From assembly GCA_030686995.1 (NCBI GenBank), contig CM060709.1, positions 125,208,373 through 125,272,372 on the forward strand: 64,000 nucleotides of DNA. Direction: 5' to 3'. The notes under the pieces were generated by a model. It was not told where the DNA came from, searched no databases, and worked only from the letters and a program-made list of their open reading frames with translations. The translations under genes and the position numbers were made by a program. The DNA is from Artemisia argyi (lineage: Eukaryota > Streptophyta > Magnoliopsida > Asterales > Asteraceae). Positions 45,935 through 56,672 of this stretch are shown here, in pieces. The stretch's first letter is position 1; each line of letters begins with the position of its first letter.

Positions 45935-46290
45935 CCATTGCTCTAAAAGCCAAAAAGGAACTTAGTGACGATGATAATTCAAGTGATGAGAGTGAAGACG
46001 AAGAATATGCAATGGCCGTAAGAGAATTCAAGAAATTCTTCAAAAGACGAAGAAGATTCACTTGATTACCACGAGACGAAAGAAAGTCGTTCCAAAGAAA
46101 TAGAAGTGATAACTACGGGAGAAGAAAGTTTTTTAGATGTGGAAGTCCAAATCATCTCATTGGTGAATGTCTAAAGCCTCCGGGTTATGAAAATCAAGGC
46201 GCCTTCGTTAGTGGAACATGAGTGATAGTGACAAAGAAGAAGTGGAAAAACCAATAGACGAAAAATGTTTTGTAGCCAAAGCGACCGATG
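45935..46290 (+). pseudogene. C: Gag C-terminal part
   Basis: Resumes directly after the B insertion (CCATT): acidic [25 protein letters not shown], a zinc-knuckle remnant (FFRCGSPNHLIGEC, in which the first Cys of CX2CX4HX4C is replaced by Phe), then an acidic tail. Stops interrupt it at several points, including TGA at 46063 and 46219. The reading across B matches known Copia gags of this type, so B's insertion site is in the gag linker. Confidence 0.8.
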
Positions 46291-46294
46291 AAAT

Positions 46295-46660
46295 ATGTTT
46301 AGGAATAGACTTGGAGCCCAACAATGGATTAAGGATAGCGGATGTTCGAGGCACATGACAGGGAACCGCAAGCTATTTTTTACATATAAGGCATACAATG
46401 GAGGTAATGTTATTTTCGATAGTGACTTGCGTGGAAAAATCATTGGCAAAGGTACAATCTCTCAAGACTCACTTACTATTGAAAATGTTGAGCATGTAGA
46501 TAGTTTAACATATAACTTGCTTAGTATCGGCCAAATATGCGATAATAAATGTAGGGTTACCTTTACCGATAGGGATAGCGAAATAGTTAAGAATGGAAAG
46601 GTCATAGGTAGAGGAATTAGGAAAGGAGGCATATATGTTCTGAAACTAGGATATGCCTAA
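46295..46660 (+). pseudogene. C: protease
   Basis: 122-codon frame with the Copia protease active site [13 protein letters not shown] (Asp14), the GKGTISQDSLTIENVEHVDS block and LLSIGQICD. A one-base frame change at about 46310 separates it from gag. A stop at 46658 separates it from integrase. Confidence 0.85.
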
Positions 46661-46683
46661 CAACCTTAGACAAAAACTCCACT

Positions 46684-47865
46684 TTGTGGCATAGGAGATT
46701 AGGACATGCAAACATGCAACAAATACAATCTTTAGCCTCTAAAGAACTAGTTAGAAACTTGCCTAACCTAAGATATGACAAACACTTTTGTGATGCTTCT
46801 AAAATTGGAAAACAAGCTCATTCTAGTCACAAAGCTAAGAATATAGTATCCACTACTAGGTGCCTAGAATTATTACATATGGATCTATTTGGTCCGTCCG
46901 CTGTGCGGAGCTATGGAGGAAACCATTATACCTTAATAATAGTAGACGACTATTCACGATACACGTGGACTAGGTTTTTAAGTGACAAAACCCAAGCCTT
47001 TGAAAAATTTGAAATATTTAGTAAAATGATTCAAAATAAATTAGGATGCACAATAGTATCTATTAGGACGGACCATGGTAGGGAATTTGATAACGAAGTA
47101 CAATTCGGAAAATATTATGATTTAAATGGAATATCTCACAATTTCTCCGCCCCTCGTACTCCTCAATCAAATGGCGTAGTAGAAAGAAAGAATAGGTCAC
47201 TACAAGAAATGAGTAGAACAATGTTAAATGAACAATCCATCCCACCAAAATTTTGGTGTCACGCTGTAGATACATTAACATATATAATTAATAGGGTATC
47301 AATTAAGAGAATTTTAGGAAAAACTCCTTATGAGTCGCTAAGAGGTAGAAAACATAACTTAAGCTACTTTAGGGTATTCAGAAGTAAATGTTATATTTTA
47401 AACACTAGGGATTACCTTACTAAATTTGATCCAAAATCATACGAAGGAATATTTTTAGGTTACTCGCAAAATAGTAAAGCATATATAATACTTAATAAAC
47501 ACACTATGAAAGTAGAAGAATCATTAAATGTAACATTTGATGAAACACCACCACCTCCTAAAATATTACCTTTAGAAGATGATGACTTAGTCGAGGATGA
47601 AGCTATTGAGGTTAGTAAAACAAAACCCCTAGGAAATGATAATGAAATCATAAACTTAGAAAATAACGAAGTCGTAAATATTAAGGAATCTAAATCACAT
47701 CCATTAGATAACATAATAGGAAGCCTTAATCAAAGAACCCTTAGGTCACAAGCCCAAGATAAAAATAACTTCTTTTGTTTCCTCTCAGCAATAGAACCTA
47801 AGAATATTAATGAAGCATTAAAGGATGAAAGTTGGGTTATAGCTATGCAAGAAGAATTAAATTAA
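46684..47865 (+). pseudogene. C: integrase and RT linker
   Basis: 393 codons. The zinc domain starts with HRRLGHAN but has CDAS in place of CxxC, so one zinc ligand is lost. The core has D in [11 protein letters not shown] in IRTDHGREF and E in NGVVERKNR. The family blocks GKTPYESLRGRK and YEGIFLGYSQNSKAY follow, then an acidic linker and the RT start (ESWVIAMQEELN). A TAA at 47863 ends it where this family normally has Gln, so the original polyprotein continued. Confidence 0.88.
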
Positions 47866-47883
47866 TTTAAAGCTAATGATGTT

Positions 47884-48498
47884 TTGGAATTAGTCCAAAA
47901 TCCAATGAACATGACCATCATAGGAACTAAGTGGGTATATAGGAACAAGTTAGATGAAAATGGAATAGTAACTAGGAACAAAGCTAGTTTAGTTGCCCAA
48001 GGTTATAATCAACAAGAAGGAATTGATTATGAGGAAACTTATGCCCCCGTAGCTAGACTAGAATCTATTAGAGTATTACTTGCCTATGCATGCGCCCTAG
48101 ACTTTAAGTTATTCCAAATGGACGTGAAAAGTGCATTCCTCAACGGTTTTATTAATGAGGAGGTTTATGTGGCACAACCTCGAGGATTCATTGACTTCGC
48201 AAAACCTGATTATGTTTATAAACCAAAGAAAGCTTTATATGGACTCAAAAAAGCTCCCAAGGCTTGGTATGATCGATTAAAAGCTTTTCTTATTAAACAT
48301 GATTATTCCATGGGAATGGTAGATAACACTCTTTTCACTAAAAAGAAAGACCCAAATCTCATCATTGTTCAAATATATGTAGACGACATTATATTTGGAT
48401 CGACTTGTCAAGAAATGTGTGATGAATTTTCCAAAATCATGCATGATGAGTTCGAAATGAGTATGATGGGTGAACTAAACTTTTTCCTAGGATTATAA
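47884..48498 (+). pseudogene. C: reverse transcriptase
   Basis: In frame with the preceding integrase after one TAA. It carries [73 protein letters not shown] and the catalytic [23 protein letters not shown] ends at a TAA (48496), again at a Gln position of the family. All key RT residues remain. Confidence 0.9.
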
Positions 48499-49323
48499 AT
48501 AAAACAATTAGAATATGGAATATTCTTTAACCAATCTAAGTACATTAAGGAAATGCTTAAGAAATTTGGCCTAGAAGACTCAAAACCCATGAAAACTCCC
48601 ATGTCTACGGAAGTGAAGATCACAAAAGATGATGCAAGTGAGTCCGTAGATAATACTTAGTATAGAGGAATGATAGGTAGTTTACTATACTTAATGGCAA
48701 GTAGACCCGATATCATGTTTAGTGTTTTCCTTTGTGCCCGCTTTCAAGAGGATCCCAAAACCTCTCACCTAGAAGCGGTTAAGCATATCTTCCGATACAT
48801 TGAAGGCAATATACACTTAGGATTATGGTATCCTAAGGGATCTGGCATAGAAACCATCGTCTATGTGGATTCGGATCATGCAGGAGACTACGTAGATAGA
48901 AAGAGCACTAGCGGTATTTGCACGTTTATGGGATGTTGTCTAACATCTTGGTTTTCGAAGAAGCAAACCGCTCTTGCTATCTCTACCACCGAAGCCGAAT
49001 ATGTAAGCGCTGGAAAGGCATGTCAACAAGCACTATGGATGAAACAAGCTCTCATAGACTATGGCATTAGGTTATAAAATGTTCCTATTATGTGCGATAA
49101 CAAATGTGCGATAGATTTAATTAAAAATCCGGTTCAACACTCTAGGACTAAACATATAGAAATACGCCACCACTTCCTTAGGGATAATGTACAAAAAGGA
49201 AACATATCTATAGAAAAGGTTGCATCGGAAGATAACATTGCGGATATATTCACTAAACCCCTTATGCGTGAATTATTTAACCACTTGCGTTTAGGATTAG
49301 GAATGATGGAACAAATTGACTAA
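48499..49323 (+). pseudogene. C: RNase H
   Basis: Continues in the RT frame through a TAA and a TAG (48658-48660). The 48670-49077 frame has MIGSLLYLMASRPDIMF, VYVDSDHAGDYVDRKSTSG (catalytic Asp) and TEAEYVSAGKACQQALW. A TAA at 49075 is followed, in the same frame, by NKCAIDLIKNPVQHSRTKH, EIRHHFLRDN and ADIFTKPLMRELF, ending at 49323. This is the normal Copia pol C-terminus. Confidence 0.9.
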
Positions 49324-50066
49324 ATTTTACCGCATTTACACCACTTATTCATTGCATGAAATTTATTTTTATTTTTCTTTTACGTCTTCATATTTGAGTC
49401 TAGGAATCTATTTCGCACAAAATTAAAGATTGGAAAACCTCATCTTATTACATAAACGTTTTTTATAAAACCCAATCGAACTTTCTCTAAATCTATTCTC
49501 ACATCTAGGAAACACATGAAAACCATATTTCTTGCATTGTTGACAAATGCTAAAAACATTTTATTAAATCATGCATAAAATCTCACATGAATCGTCAAAA
49601 TATATAATCTAATATATACCATTGACATTAATAAATTGAGCAAAAATCGAATCAAGGAGATTTTGGATTGTTTCTTAGGAAGTTTTCTTATTTGCATTTA
49701 GAATTCGAAACAATCACAACTCCACATTTGTTGCATATACGCACACACTATTACAAAATCACATACAATGTTGTCTTTTTGTTCCATCACTAGTTACTCA
49801 CTCACTAGTTGCCTTTGCCTTTGATCTAAGATAGTTTCACTAGGAAGAATTGATTGCTCTTGCCTTTTCTTGTTTACTCTTAGTAATTATTGATTACTTG
49901 ATTGTTCTATTATTTAAGTAATTTTGCATGTATGCTATATTATGAATATATTAGATGCTAAATTTCCTCAAAGAGTAGAACTTGCTTGAATCCAAACCCA
50001 TAGATACAACCTTTCTGCAAATTTTCTGCCAAAAACCCAATTCTGGCAATCTGGAAATCACCAGAT
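49324..50066 (+). other. C: post-pol spacer
   Basis: AT-rich with no coding frame or recognised signal. It leads to the promoter-like region and the accessory frame. Confidence 0.6.
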
Positions 50067-50283
50067 GGGCGCCCCCCTTGATTATGTGAGGCGGCCCCCT
50101 TAATGATTAAGAGGACAGGCCCCTAATTAAGGGGACCGACTATCTGATGGTTGGGTTTACATAATCTTTTCTGCTTTTAGCCCATTTCATCCTACACTTC
50201 CCAAATTTCTCAAACATATTTTGTCCTAATATCCCAAACAAACATTATCCATCCATAAACACACAAATCTCACACTATAAATA
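50067..50283 (+). promoter_or_regulatory. C: LTR-like internal promoter region
   Basis: GGGCGCCCCCCTTGATTATG (50067), GCGGCCCCCTTAATGATTAA (50090) and GGCCCCTAATTAAGGGGACC (50118) repeat the GC-box/inverted-repeat pattern found upstream of the TATA box in C's LTRs (25330-25410) and in the F LTR (58340-58420). A TATAAATA follows at 50276-50283 and an ATG at 50316 opens the accessory frame. This suggests a second promoter copied from an LTR. Confidence 0.5.
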
Positions 50284-50315
50284 CCCCAATCTTCAAACTC
50301 TCCATTCATCTCATC

Positions 50316-51026
50316 ATGACCTCTCCAAACAAACCAAAACCAAAAGCCTCAAGGCTAGCAAGGATGACGGAAAAACCCGTTTGGTGAAGAAAAAGCCGTC
50401 GAAACAAATCCATCATAACCAATGAAGTTGGAAATCACTCAACACCTCCAACTGCTTACTTCCCAAACTTTACACGAAACCCACAAGGACATTCATTTGA
50501 TCCTCTTTACAAACTATACAACATTGGCCAAACATCCACCTTCATGCCAAACTACACATCTCAACCTCCAACCACTTAAATGATCCCTACAAGTTTGATC
50601 AACCATCAAACTACACTTCCAACAATTTCAATTCCAACTACACAACCCCAATTCATCCATATCACCAAAATGATTCTCTCCACATTGCCACAAAAAAGCA
50701 AAAATTCCGTGAAGAAATAAACCAAATTCATGATCTAAGTGATCTCCTTGCTATGCATCTTGCACAACACAACAAAGGGAAACCTCCTTCATCACCCTAT
50801 GCAAATTGCTTACCTCACTCTCTCAACTTGGATCAAGTTACAAACTACACTCACTTTTGCCATCTTCCTTCAAAATCAAATCCTCTACTTGAGTGAAGAT
50901 ATCTCTTGGATCGAATATCTTCTCACTCGTCCCCATCCAATACCACTCTTGACACGATACAACATCGTGAGATCCACCTCTTCCGCTCCATACCCTACTC
51001 CATATCCTTCTCCATCAAACAACTAA
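50316..51026 (+). pseudogene. C: accessory ORF, Asn/Pro/Ser-rich, decayed
   Basis: From the ATG at 50316 a frame starts MTSPNKPKPKASRLARMTEK with one TGA at codon 24. It runs to 50579, and after a one-base shift near 50575 it continues in another frame (YKFDQPSNYTSNNFNSNYT, KFREEINQIHDLSDLLAMHL) to a TGA at 50894. A further shift may extend it to 51026 (APYPTPYPSPSNN at the end). The basic N-terminus, Asn/Pro/Thr-rich middle and short helical part are consistent over nearly 200 codons, which supports a once-real protein. I do not recognise the family. Its position matches the accessory ORF of D, but the sequences do not look alike. Confidence 0.5.
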
Positions 51027-51299
51027 GCTTTATGCTTATGCACCCCTCAACCAAATAAACACTCAATCATGGGTTGCAAACAAGTCCAAGAGCTCTTTTT
51101 GGCAAATTTAGGACTATGTTGTTTCTTTTTTTTTTATTGTAATTAATATGCTTCTAGCATATTAAATGTTGTAATGATTTTCATTTCTATGATCATATTA
51201 AATGCTTGAATGAATTTTTATTTTTTATTTTCTTTGCATATATATGTCTTATATTCTTCACATATTTTTTGTAGCCAAGCATTCCATAGCTTGTTTCCT

Positions 51300-51500
51300 T
51301 GGTGCTCTCAAATGAGGGGGAGCACACATCAAGGGGGAGCTTTCTGCCTGTTTAACTTCTCTTATGAAGCTTAATCGGCATAACCTTTTTGATTTTACAA
51401 AAAGGGGGATAAGAGAATATTAAACTCTAAATACTTGTCTAAAAATTAATTTTTAGACCTAATGAGTTTAAGGTTTTGTAATCTTCAAAAAGAGGGAGAT
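51300..51500 (+). promoter_or_regulatory. C: polypurine tracts
   Basis: Four purine runs: ATGAGGGGGAGC, AAGGGGGAGC, AAAAAGGGGGATAAGAG and AAAAAGAGGGAGAT. The last one abuts the 3' LTR and is the likely PPT. Repeated upstream copies are usual in SIRE-like elements. Confidence 0.7.
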
Positions 51501-52788
51501 TGTTGACATAAATAATGCTTAAAAACAATGTTCATATTTAACGCCATCTCTATATTTTGATAATTACAAAACGTAAACTCATTGAACTAAAAATTATGAC
51601 GTAAACAAATATTTATCAATAAATATCTCACTTTACATCTAAATCACTTAAGGTATGAATAAACAAAGTGTTTATTGTATTCTATGATCAAAGGAAATTT
51701 TTCTCAATCACTAGACTTTTTATAAAATGTCACAAACACTATTAATCTTTTACAAAATCATTTTTGGAATTAAAAGAATATGTTTAAATCATTATAAATA
51801 TATGAATTTAAATTTTTAACCAAAAATGGCAAATATAATCCAAAAAAATCTTCACCACAAAAGGACAAACAAGTCCAACGTTCTGGAGAGGGCGGCCCCC
51901 TTAATAATTAAGGGGACCGGCACACTCCAGAACAGTATTTTTCTTGCCTATAAATACTGGTTCATTTCACAGATTTTCTCACCTTTTGCACCCCAAAACT
52001 TTCTGATCTAAATCCCCATTTCCATTTCCTATAATCCTTTGATCATATATATACATTAATTTTTGTTTCAAAGTGATCTAAGTCTCATTCTTTCAAGTGC
52101 AAAAGAAGAATACTTATATTCACCAAGACAAAAGTATTACAACTTGTTGTGACCTCCACATCTAAGTTGTTAGAGCATCATTCATTACATATATCTCTTT
52201 GTGTAATTAGTTGTGAATATTTGGTAGAATATAGATTAGAAAGGTGTGTAGATAGAAAGATTTAGGAGTAGATTGTTGTGAAGTAGATTGTTGGGAAGTA
52301 GATAGTTGTGAGGAAGATAGTTGTGAAGTAGATAGTTGTGAAGATAGATAGGTGTGAAGAAGTAGTGTTGTAATTAAGTTGTGACTAGGTGTGAAGAAGT
52401 TGTGTAGAAGGTGTGATTAAGGTGTGACAAAGTTGTGGTGTGAATATTGGTGTGTAAGGTTTTCTCCGCCATAAGGGAGCTTGTTGACATAGTGAAGAAA
52501 ACTCTCGAGTTAGGTGCTCGGGGAGTGGAGTAGGGCAAGGAAGGTGTCCTTGTAGCCGAACCACTATAAATCTCTTGTCTCGCGGTTCGATCTTTCCATC
52601 TCTTACTTATTTCATTTCTTACATTATTATAGCCTTAGTATTTAATTGTAGTTGTTTATATTGTGCAAGACTTGAATTCACATAATATCGAATCTACAAT
52701 TTTTGTAAGTAAACAAAACACGCAAACAAATTTTTTATAACAGTTAAAAAGACATAAAACTAGTCAACCCCCCTTCTAGTTTTCCACA
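51501..52788 (+). repeat. 3' LTR of Copia C (1288 bp)
   Basis: TGTTGACATAAATAATG to TTTTCCACA. It lacks about 40 bp of the GC-rich U3 block present in the 5' LTR. The TATA box CTATAAATA is near 51949 and the degenerate minisatellite lies at 52262-52480. Confidence 0.92.
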
Positions 52789-53899
52789 ACTGAGTCGAGC
52801 TCTTTTGAGATTCAACACTGATCTTTAAACATTTTGATCACATTTTAATCACGTCTTCTCCCCCTCAAAAATAGCATATCGTGATATTTTTTATATCAAC
52901 TGATTAATAGAAAAGTTTTTGGAGGGATAGACGGATTTGTTTTAGCATGAAATCGGAACATTTTGTTTTTGAAATATTCCCCCTCAAAACTCGCATATGT
53001 AGTTTTTGAGAATATTAACCTTTGTAAAGTTAGAGGGAATGAGTATTCTTAAAGCAAAATTCTTAAAGAGAAAGAATTTTTGGATTTGTTGAATTTTGCA
53101 TCAAGGTTTTTGAAAAACAATGACTTCTCTTTGTTTTGAATAGGAATTTCGCACTGAGGCGTACAACGGTGTCCATTTTTTAGGATAAGTGCACTTTGTT
53201 GATGAAAATCTTTTTTGCGTAGCACTTTCCTTTCTTTGAAAACTTGAGTTGTGAACTGTAAGGTGTACACAAGTCATTTTGATGATGAGCACCAATTTTG
53301 ATAGATTTTGAAAATCTTAAAAGGTGATTCACAGAATGTAAATCTAATTTAACATTAGATCAACAATCATGGTCTTGAGCTTAAAGATTTTGAAAGTTTT
53401 TCTAAAGATAGCTCAATCCAGATAAGAGTTTGCTTCTCGTTTTTAGGATAAGTGCTCGAAAAATATTTAAAAACATTTGTTTTGATTAATCACTTTCCTT
53501 TCTTTGATGCACGGGTCCTGAACTGATATGTCCAGAAGCCATCATTTATGCCCGTGTTTCGTACTGAAGTATACGAAAGCCATAGAGAATAAACTTTTGA
53601 GAAACGACATGTTTTACAAAAACATTTTAACAAACTCTCGCTCAAGCATCTGTACATAACCGTATCATTGTTGAATGACATTTCTAGAAACGTACAGAAT
53701 ATTGATTATACGAGAAACATGTCTTGAGAAGAATATTTTTTGGATTTTTTCATTTTATATTGTTTTTGTATTTTCGAAAATTTTGTATTTTTGTATTTTG
53801 TTTTTGTTAATTTTTCAAATTTTATATTTGGTTTTTGTTTTATAAAAGAAATAGAAAATCAAAAATAGAGGATTGTAAGAATGATTTTGTAAAATTTAC
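52789..53899. other. Unassigned region right of Copia C
   Basis: Starts with ACTGA, the right target-site copy of C. No gene is seen. A degenerate repeat of about 265 bp is visible: TTTTAGGATAAGTGC at 53178 and 53441, and CACTTTCCTTTCTTTGA at 53223 and 53491. CCCCCTC stretches near 52858 and 52979 look like complemented PPTs, so it may be the 3' part of decayed Copia G. Confidence 0.45.
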
Positions 53900-56568
53900 A
53901 GAATTTGAACCCTCTGATGAATTGGGTTCTGAAATAGTTGAAGCACCTTCAACCAAAGACGAAGAGGCTTCACAAATAACAGTGTTAGAAGTACGTGTTT
54001 CCTCTCTTTGAGGGTAATCACTATCAATGGTTGTAGTGGTTTCTACTCCTTTATCCTGATGATTTTCACTATTACTTATCTTGGTGCAACTATGAAAAAT
54101 CTTTCCTCTGGGAATCCATCTAAGACCAACAATTTTAAAAACTTTTCCCGTGGGAATCCACCTAAGGTAAGATCTAGACGTAGTTTTCTTATCAGATGCA
54201 GCAGAAGTCTCAGTTTTTGATAAACTACATCCTTTTGATTTTCACCTATTAGGTTTCTTATCTATTTTCTTGTTGTCAACGGGGTTGTTACTATTTGGTG
54301 TCTTAGTGGATTGTGCCTTGACACTTGATTTTCCTTTCTTGAGAAATTGTGCAATACATGCATCGTGGTTATCGGAAAAAACACATTTTTGACATGTAGG
54401 ACAAAAAAATTCAACATTCTTGTTTAAAACAATAACTTTAACTTTGTCACTGCAGTCATTTGGAAATTGCTTTTTGTTCGGAAAAGACTTAGAATTTCTA
54501 GTGTTGCATTCTATGTGCCTAGCATTTTCTTTTGCACGACCACTCTTAGATGCAGGCCAATCCCTACTACTACTAGAATTCATCACACTATGTTTTGCAC
54601 CTAAAATTTCGTATTTTCGATGTTGTGCCTTTTTTCTAGCTTCTTCTAGATGGTGATTTTGAGCCATATCACTAGAACCAACAGATTCTTTAATAGTTTT
54701 TATGGTCACATTCGGTGTACTATTCCTAGAAAAGCCAAGTGCAATCACATTTGTGTTTCTTTCAATAACCAATTTTTGTTTTTCAACAATCTTTTCAATT
54801 TCCTTTTTGCTTGGGCAAGGGTTGTGGAGTGACTAGTTTTGTCAAATCCTTTTTCTCATCGACTTTTGGAGCAAACCGAGAAATTGACATTTTTGGTTTT
54901 TCAACCGTTTTTGAAATATTTGGTTTCTCTGAAGTCGATGGTTTTGCAAACTTAGTATCCACACCCTTCCCTCTTATACTTTTAAGCTGAGCCCTTAAAA
55001 GATCATTTTGCTCTTTCATGTTCTTGAAAGCACGCTCGTACGACAGTTTGTCATACTTACATTCTTCGCTTTTTCGATCAAGTTGTTTAAAATATGACAC
55101 ATTTTCCTTTTCAATTTTGATAAGAGCATTTTAATATTTTGAAACAATTGCGGAGGTCTCAGCTCATAGTCTTTCATCGCTTCAACAGAATATGATTGTA
55201 AAATGATGGACATAATATCAGGAGATAGAACTGCTTCAAAGAGAGAATCATTTAAATTTTCCAAAACATTGATTTGCTCAAAGGATTCATGAGCTTTATT
55301 TACCAGGGATTTGTGGTCCTTGACAAAGTTAGCTATTTCAGTTAAAAATGCATTTTCAAAATGAATTACTCGAGCATGAATGTTATTAATTTAAGGAGCA
55401 AATTCACTTTCAAGAATCTTTTTAGCTGTAAATGAACCGTGGAGTTCCAATTGATCTCATTTAGCCTCATTTTATATTCTAAAGTCATTTTAAGTTGCCC
55501 AACTCTTGTTTTAAGATCATCAAGATATCCCATTGTAGCACTTGTGTTAAAAGTGTTGTTTGAAGACATCTGTTCCATGTTTGAAAGTGATTTGGAAGCA
55601 ACTACTTGTTTAGAAACTAGTTTTGAGAAGCCTCGGTTTTTGGAAAACTCTAATGGTTTTTTTTTGGAACAAAAGTAATTCCAGAAATTTTGTTCAGTTT
55701 GGTGTAATCAATTGGTTTCAAATCCAGATTCTTTTGTTTCATTTTAGTTATGCTCTCTTCAACAAGTTCTATCGTTTACACAGAATCTCGAACGATGGGA
55801 GGATCATGCTTAGCATATATGAGATTTCTATTATACACAACATTCTGTTCTTCCTGAGCTTTCTTGAGATTACATGGAGTTTTGTTACCAAGAGCCATTT
55901 TTTGTTTTTTATGGTAAATCGGATTAGTTTGATTAGTAATCATATGAATTGTTTGACTCGAATGACCCATTTTAACCAACAAGTTTTCTAATTTTTTGAT
56001 CATATGTTCTGACTCTATGATTTCATCCAAAAGTTTATCTTCTTTCTTTGCAAAGTCCTTTTTCAACTTATCCCGTTCTTTTTCAAGATTGGTATAAGCT
56101 GATTTTTTTGTTTTGAAAGCTGGTTTGTTAAATCAGAAATTTCTTGTTTTAAAGAGTTAATGGTTTTTTTGAACTAATTTCAAGAGTGTCAAATTTGTTT
56201 TGCAATTCCCTATCTTTAACAAGTAACTTCTTATAACCAATTTCAAATTCTGACTAGCGTTTTGTGTCAATTTGAAAACGTTTTGCATTTTCCTTGTATC
56301 TCTCTAGCTCAGTGGTCAATTTCGCATTCACGGCCTTAACTTCGCGATTGAACTTTTTAACTTTCTCAATTTCGATGCTACAATTGTTCAATAATGATTC
56401 AAATAAAGCGCGTGTTTCCTCATCGTTCACAGCATGCTGTGAAACAGAGCCTCCATTTTGATTCATATCTGGAGTTGCTGAAGGAGTATTGCTACTACTT
56501 GGCATATCCAAGTATGTATCATAAGTGGGCGCTAGTTTCTCAGAATGTTGTTCCTTATGAGGAGACAT
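53900..56568 (-). pseudogene. G: Copia polyprotein linker, decayed
   Basis: The minus-strand frames continue gag toward protease. From 56568: MSPHKEQHSEKLAPTYDTYL, EETRALFESLLNNCSIEIEK and a long Lys/Glu/Asn coil broken by stops; near 55790-55980, ALGNKTPCNLKKAQ; at 54242-54772, FFCPTCQKCVFSDNHDAC, a second Cys-rich motif typical of this Copia type; and at about 54060-54175, two copies of RWIPTGK/RWIPRGK. This order is known to me from Asteraceae Copia polyproteins upstream of the protease. No protease, integrase or RT is seen, so the element is truncated or interrupted near 53900. Confidence 0.72.
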
Positions 56569-56672
56569 ATCAAATATATCATTATTGTGGATGTATTGAC
56601 GTTTGATACCTCAGATGGTACACTGGTGTCATAAATAGGTAGTGTGTCTGAATCCGTGTCATACTTAGCCTC

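Larger units (their letters stand above)
24945..52788 (+). mobile_element. Copia element C (SIRE-like), host of the nest
   Basis: LTRs at 24945-26275 and 51501-52788 begin TGTTGACATAAATAATG and end TTTTCCACA. Target-site sequences TCTGA (left) and ACTGA (right) match at 4 of 5 bases. Internal order is PBS, gag, protease, integrase, RT, RNase H, a 2-kb 3' region with an accessory frame, and PPTs. Gag is interrupted by element B (27043-45934 plus one TSD). Stops and frameshifts disable pol. The [12 protein letters not shown] box and the MMGELNFFLGL block fit the SIRE/Maximus lineage; this lineage call is from memory of the family. By-eye LTR mismatch is roughly 2.5-3%, plus a deletion of about 40 bp in the right LTR. 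Confidence 0.88.
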
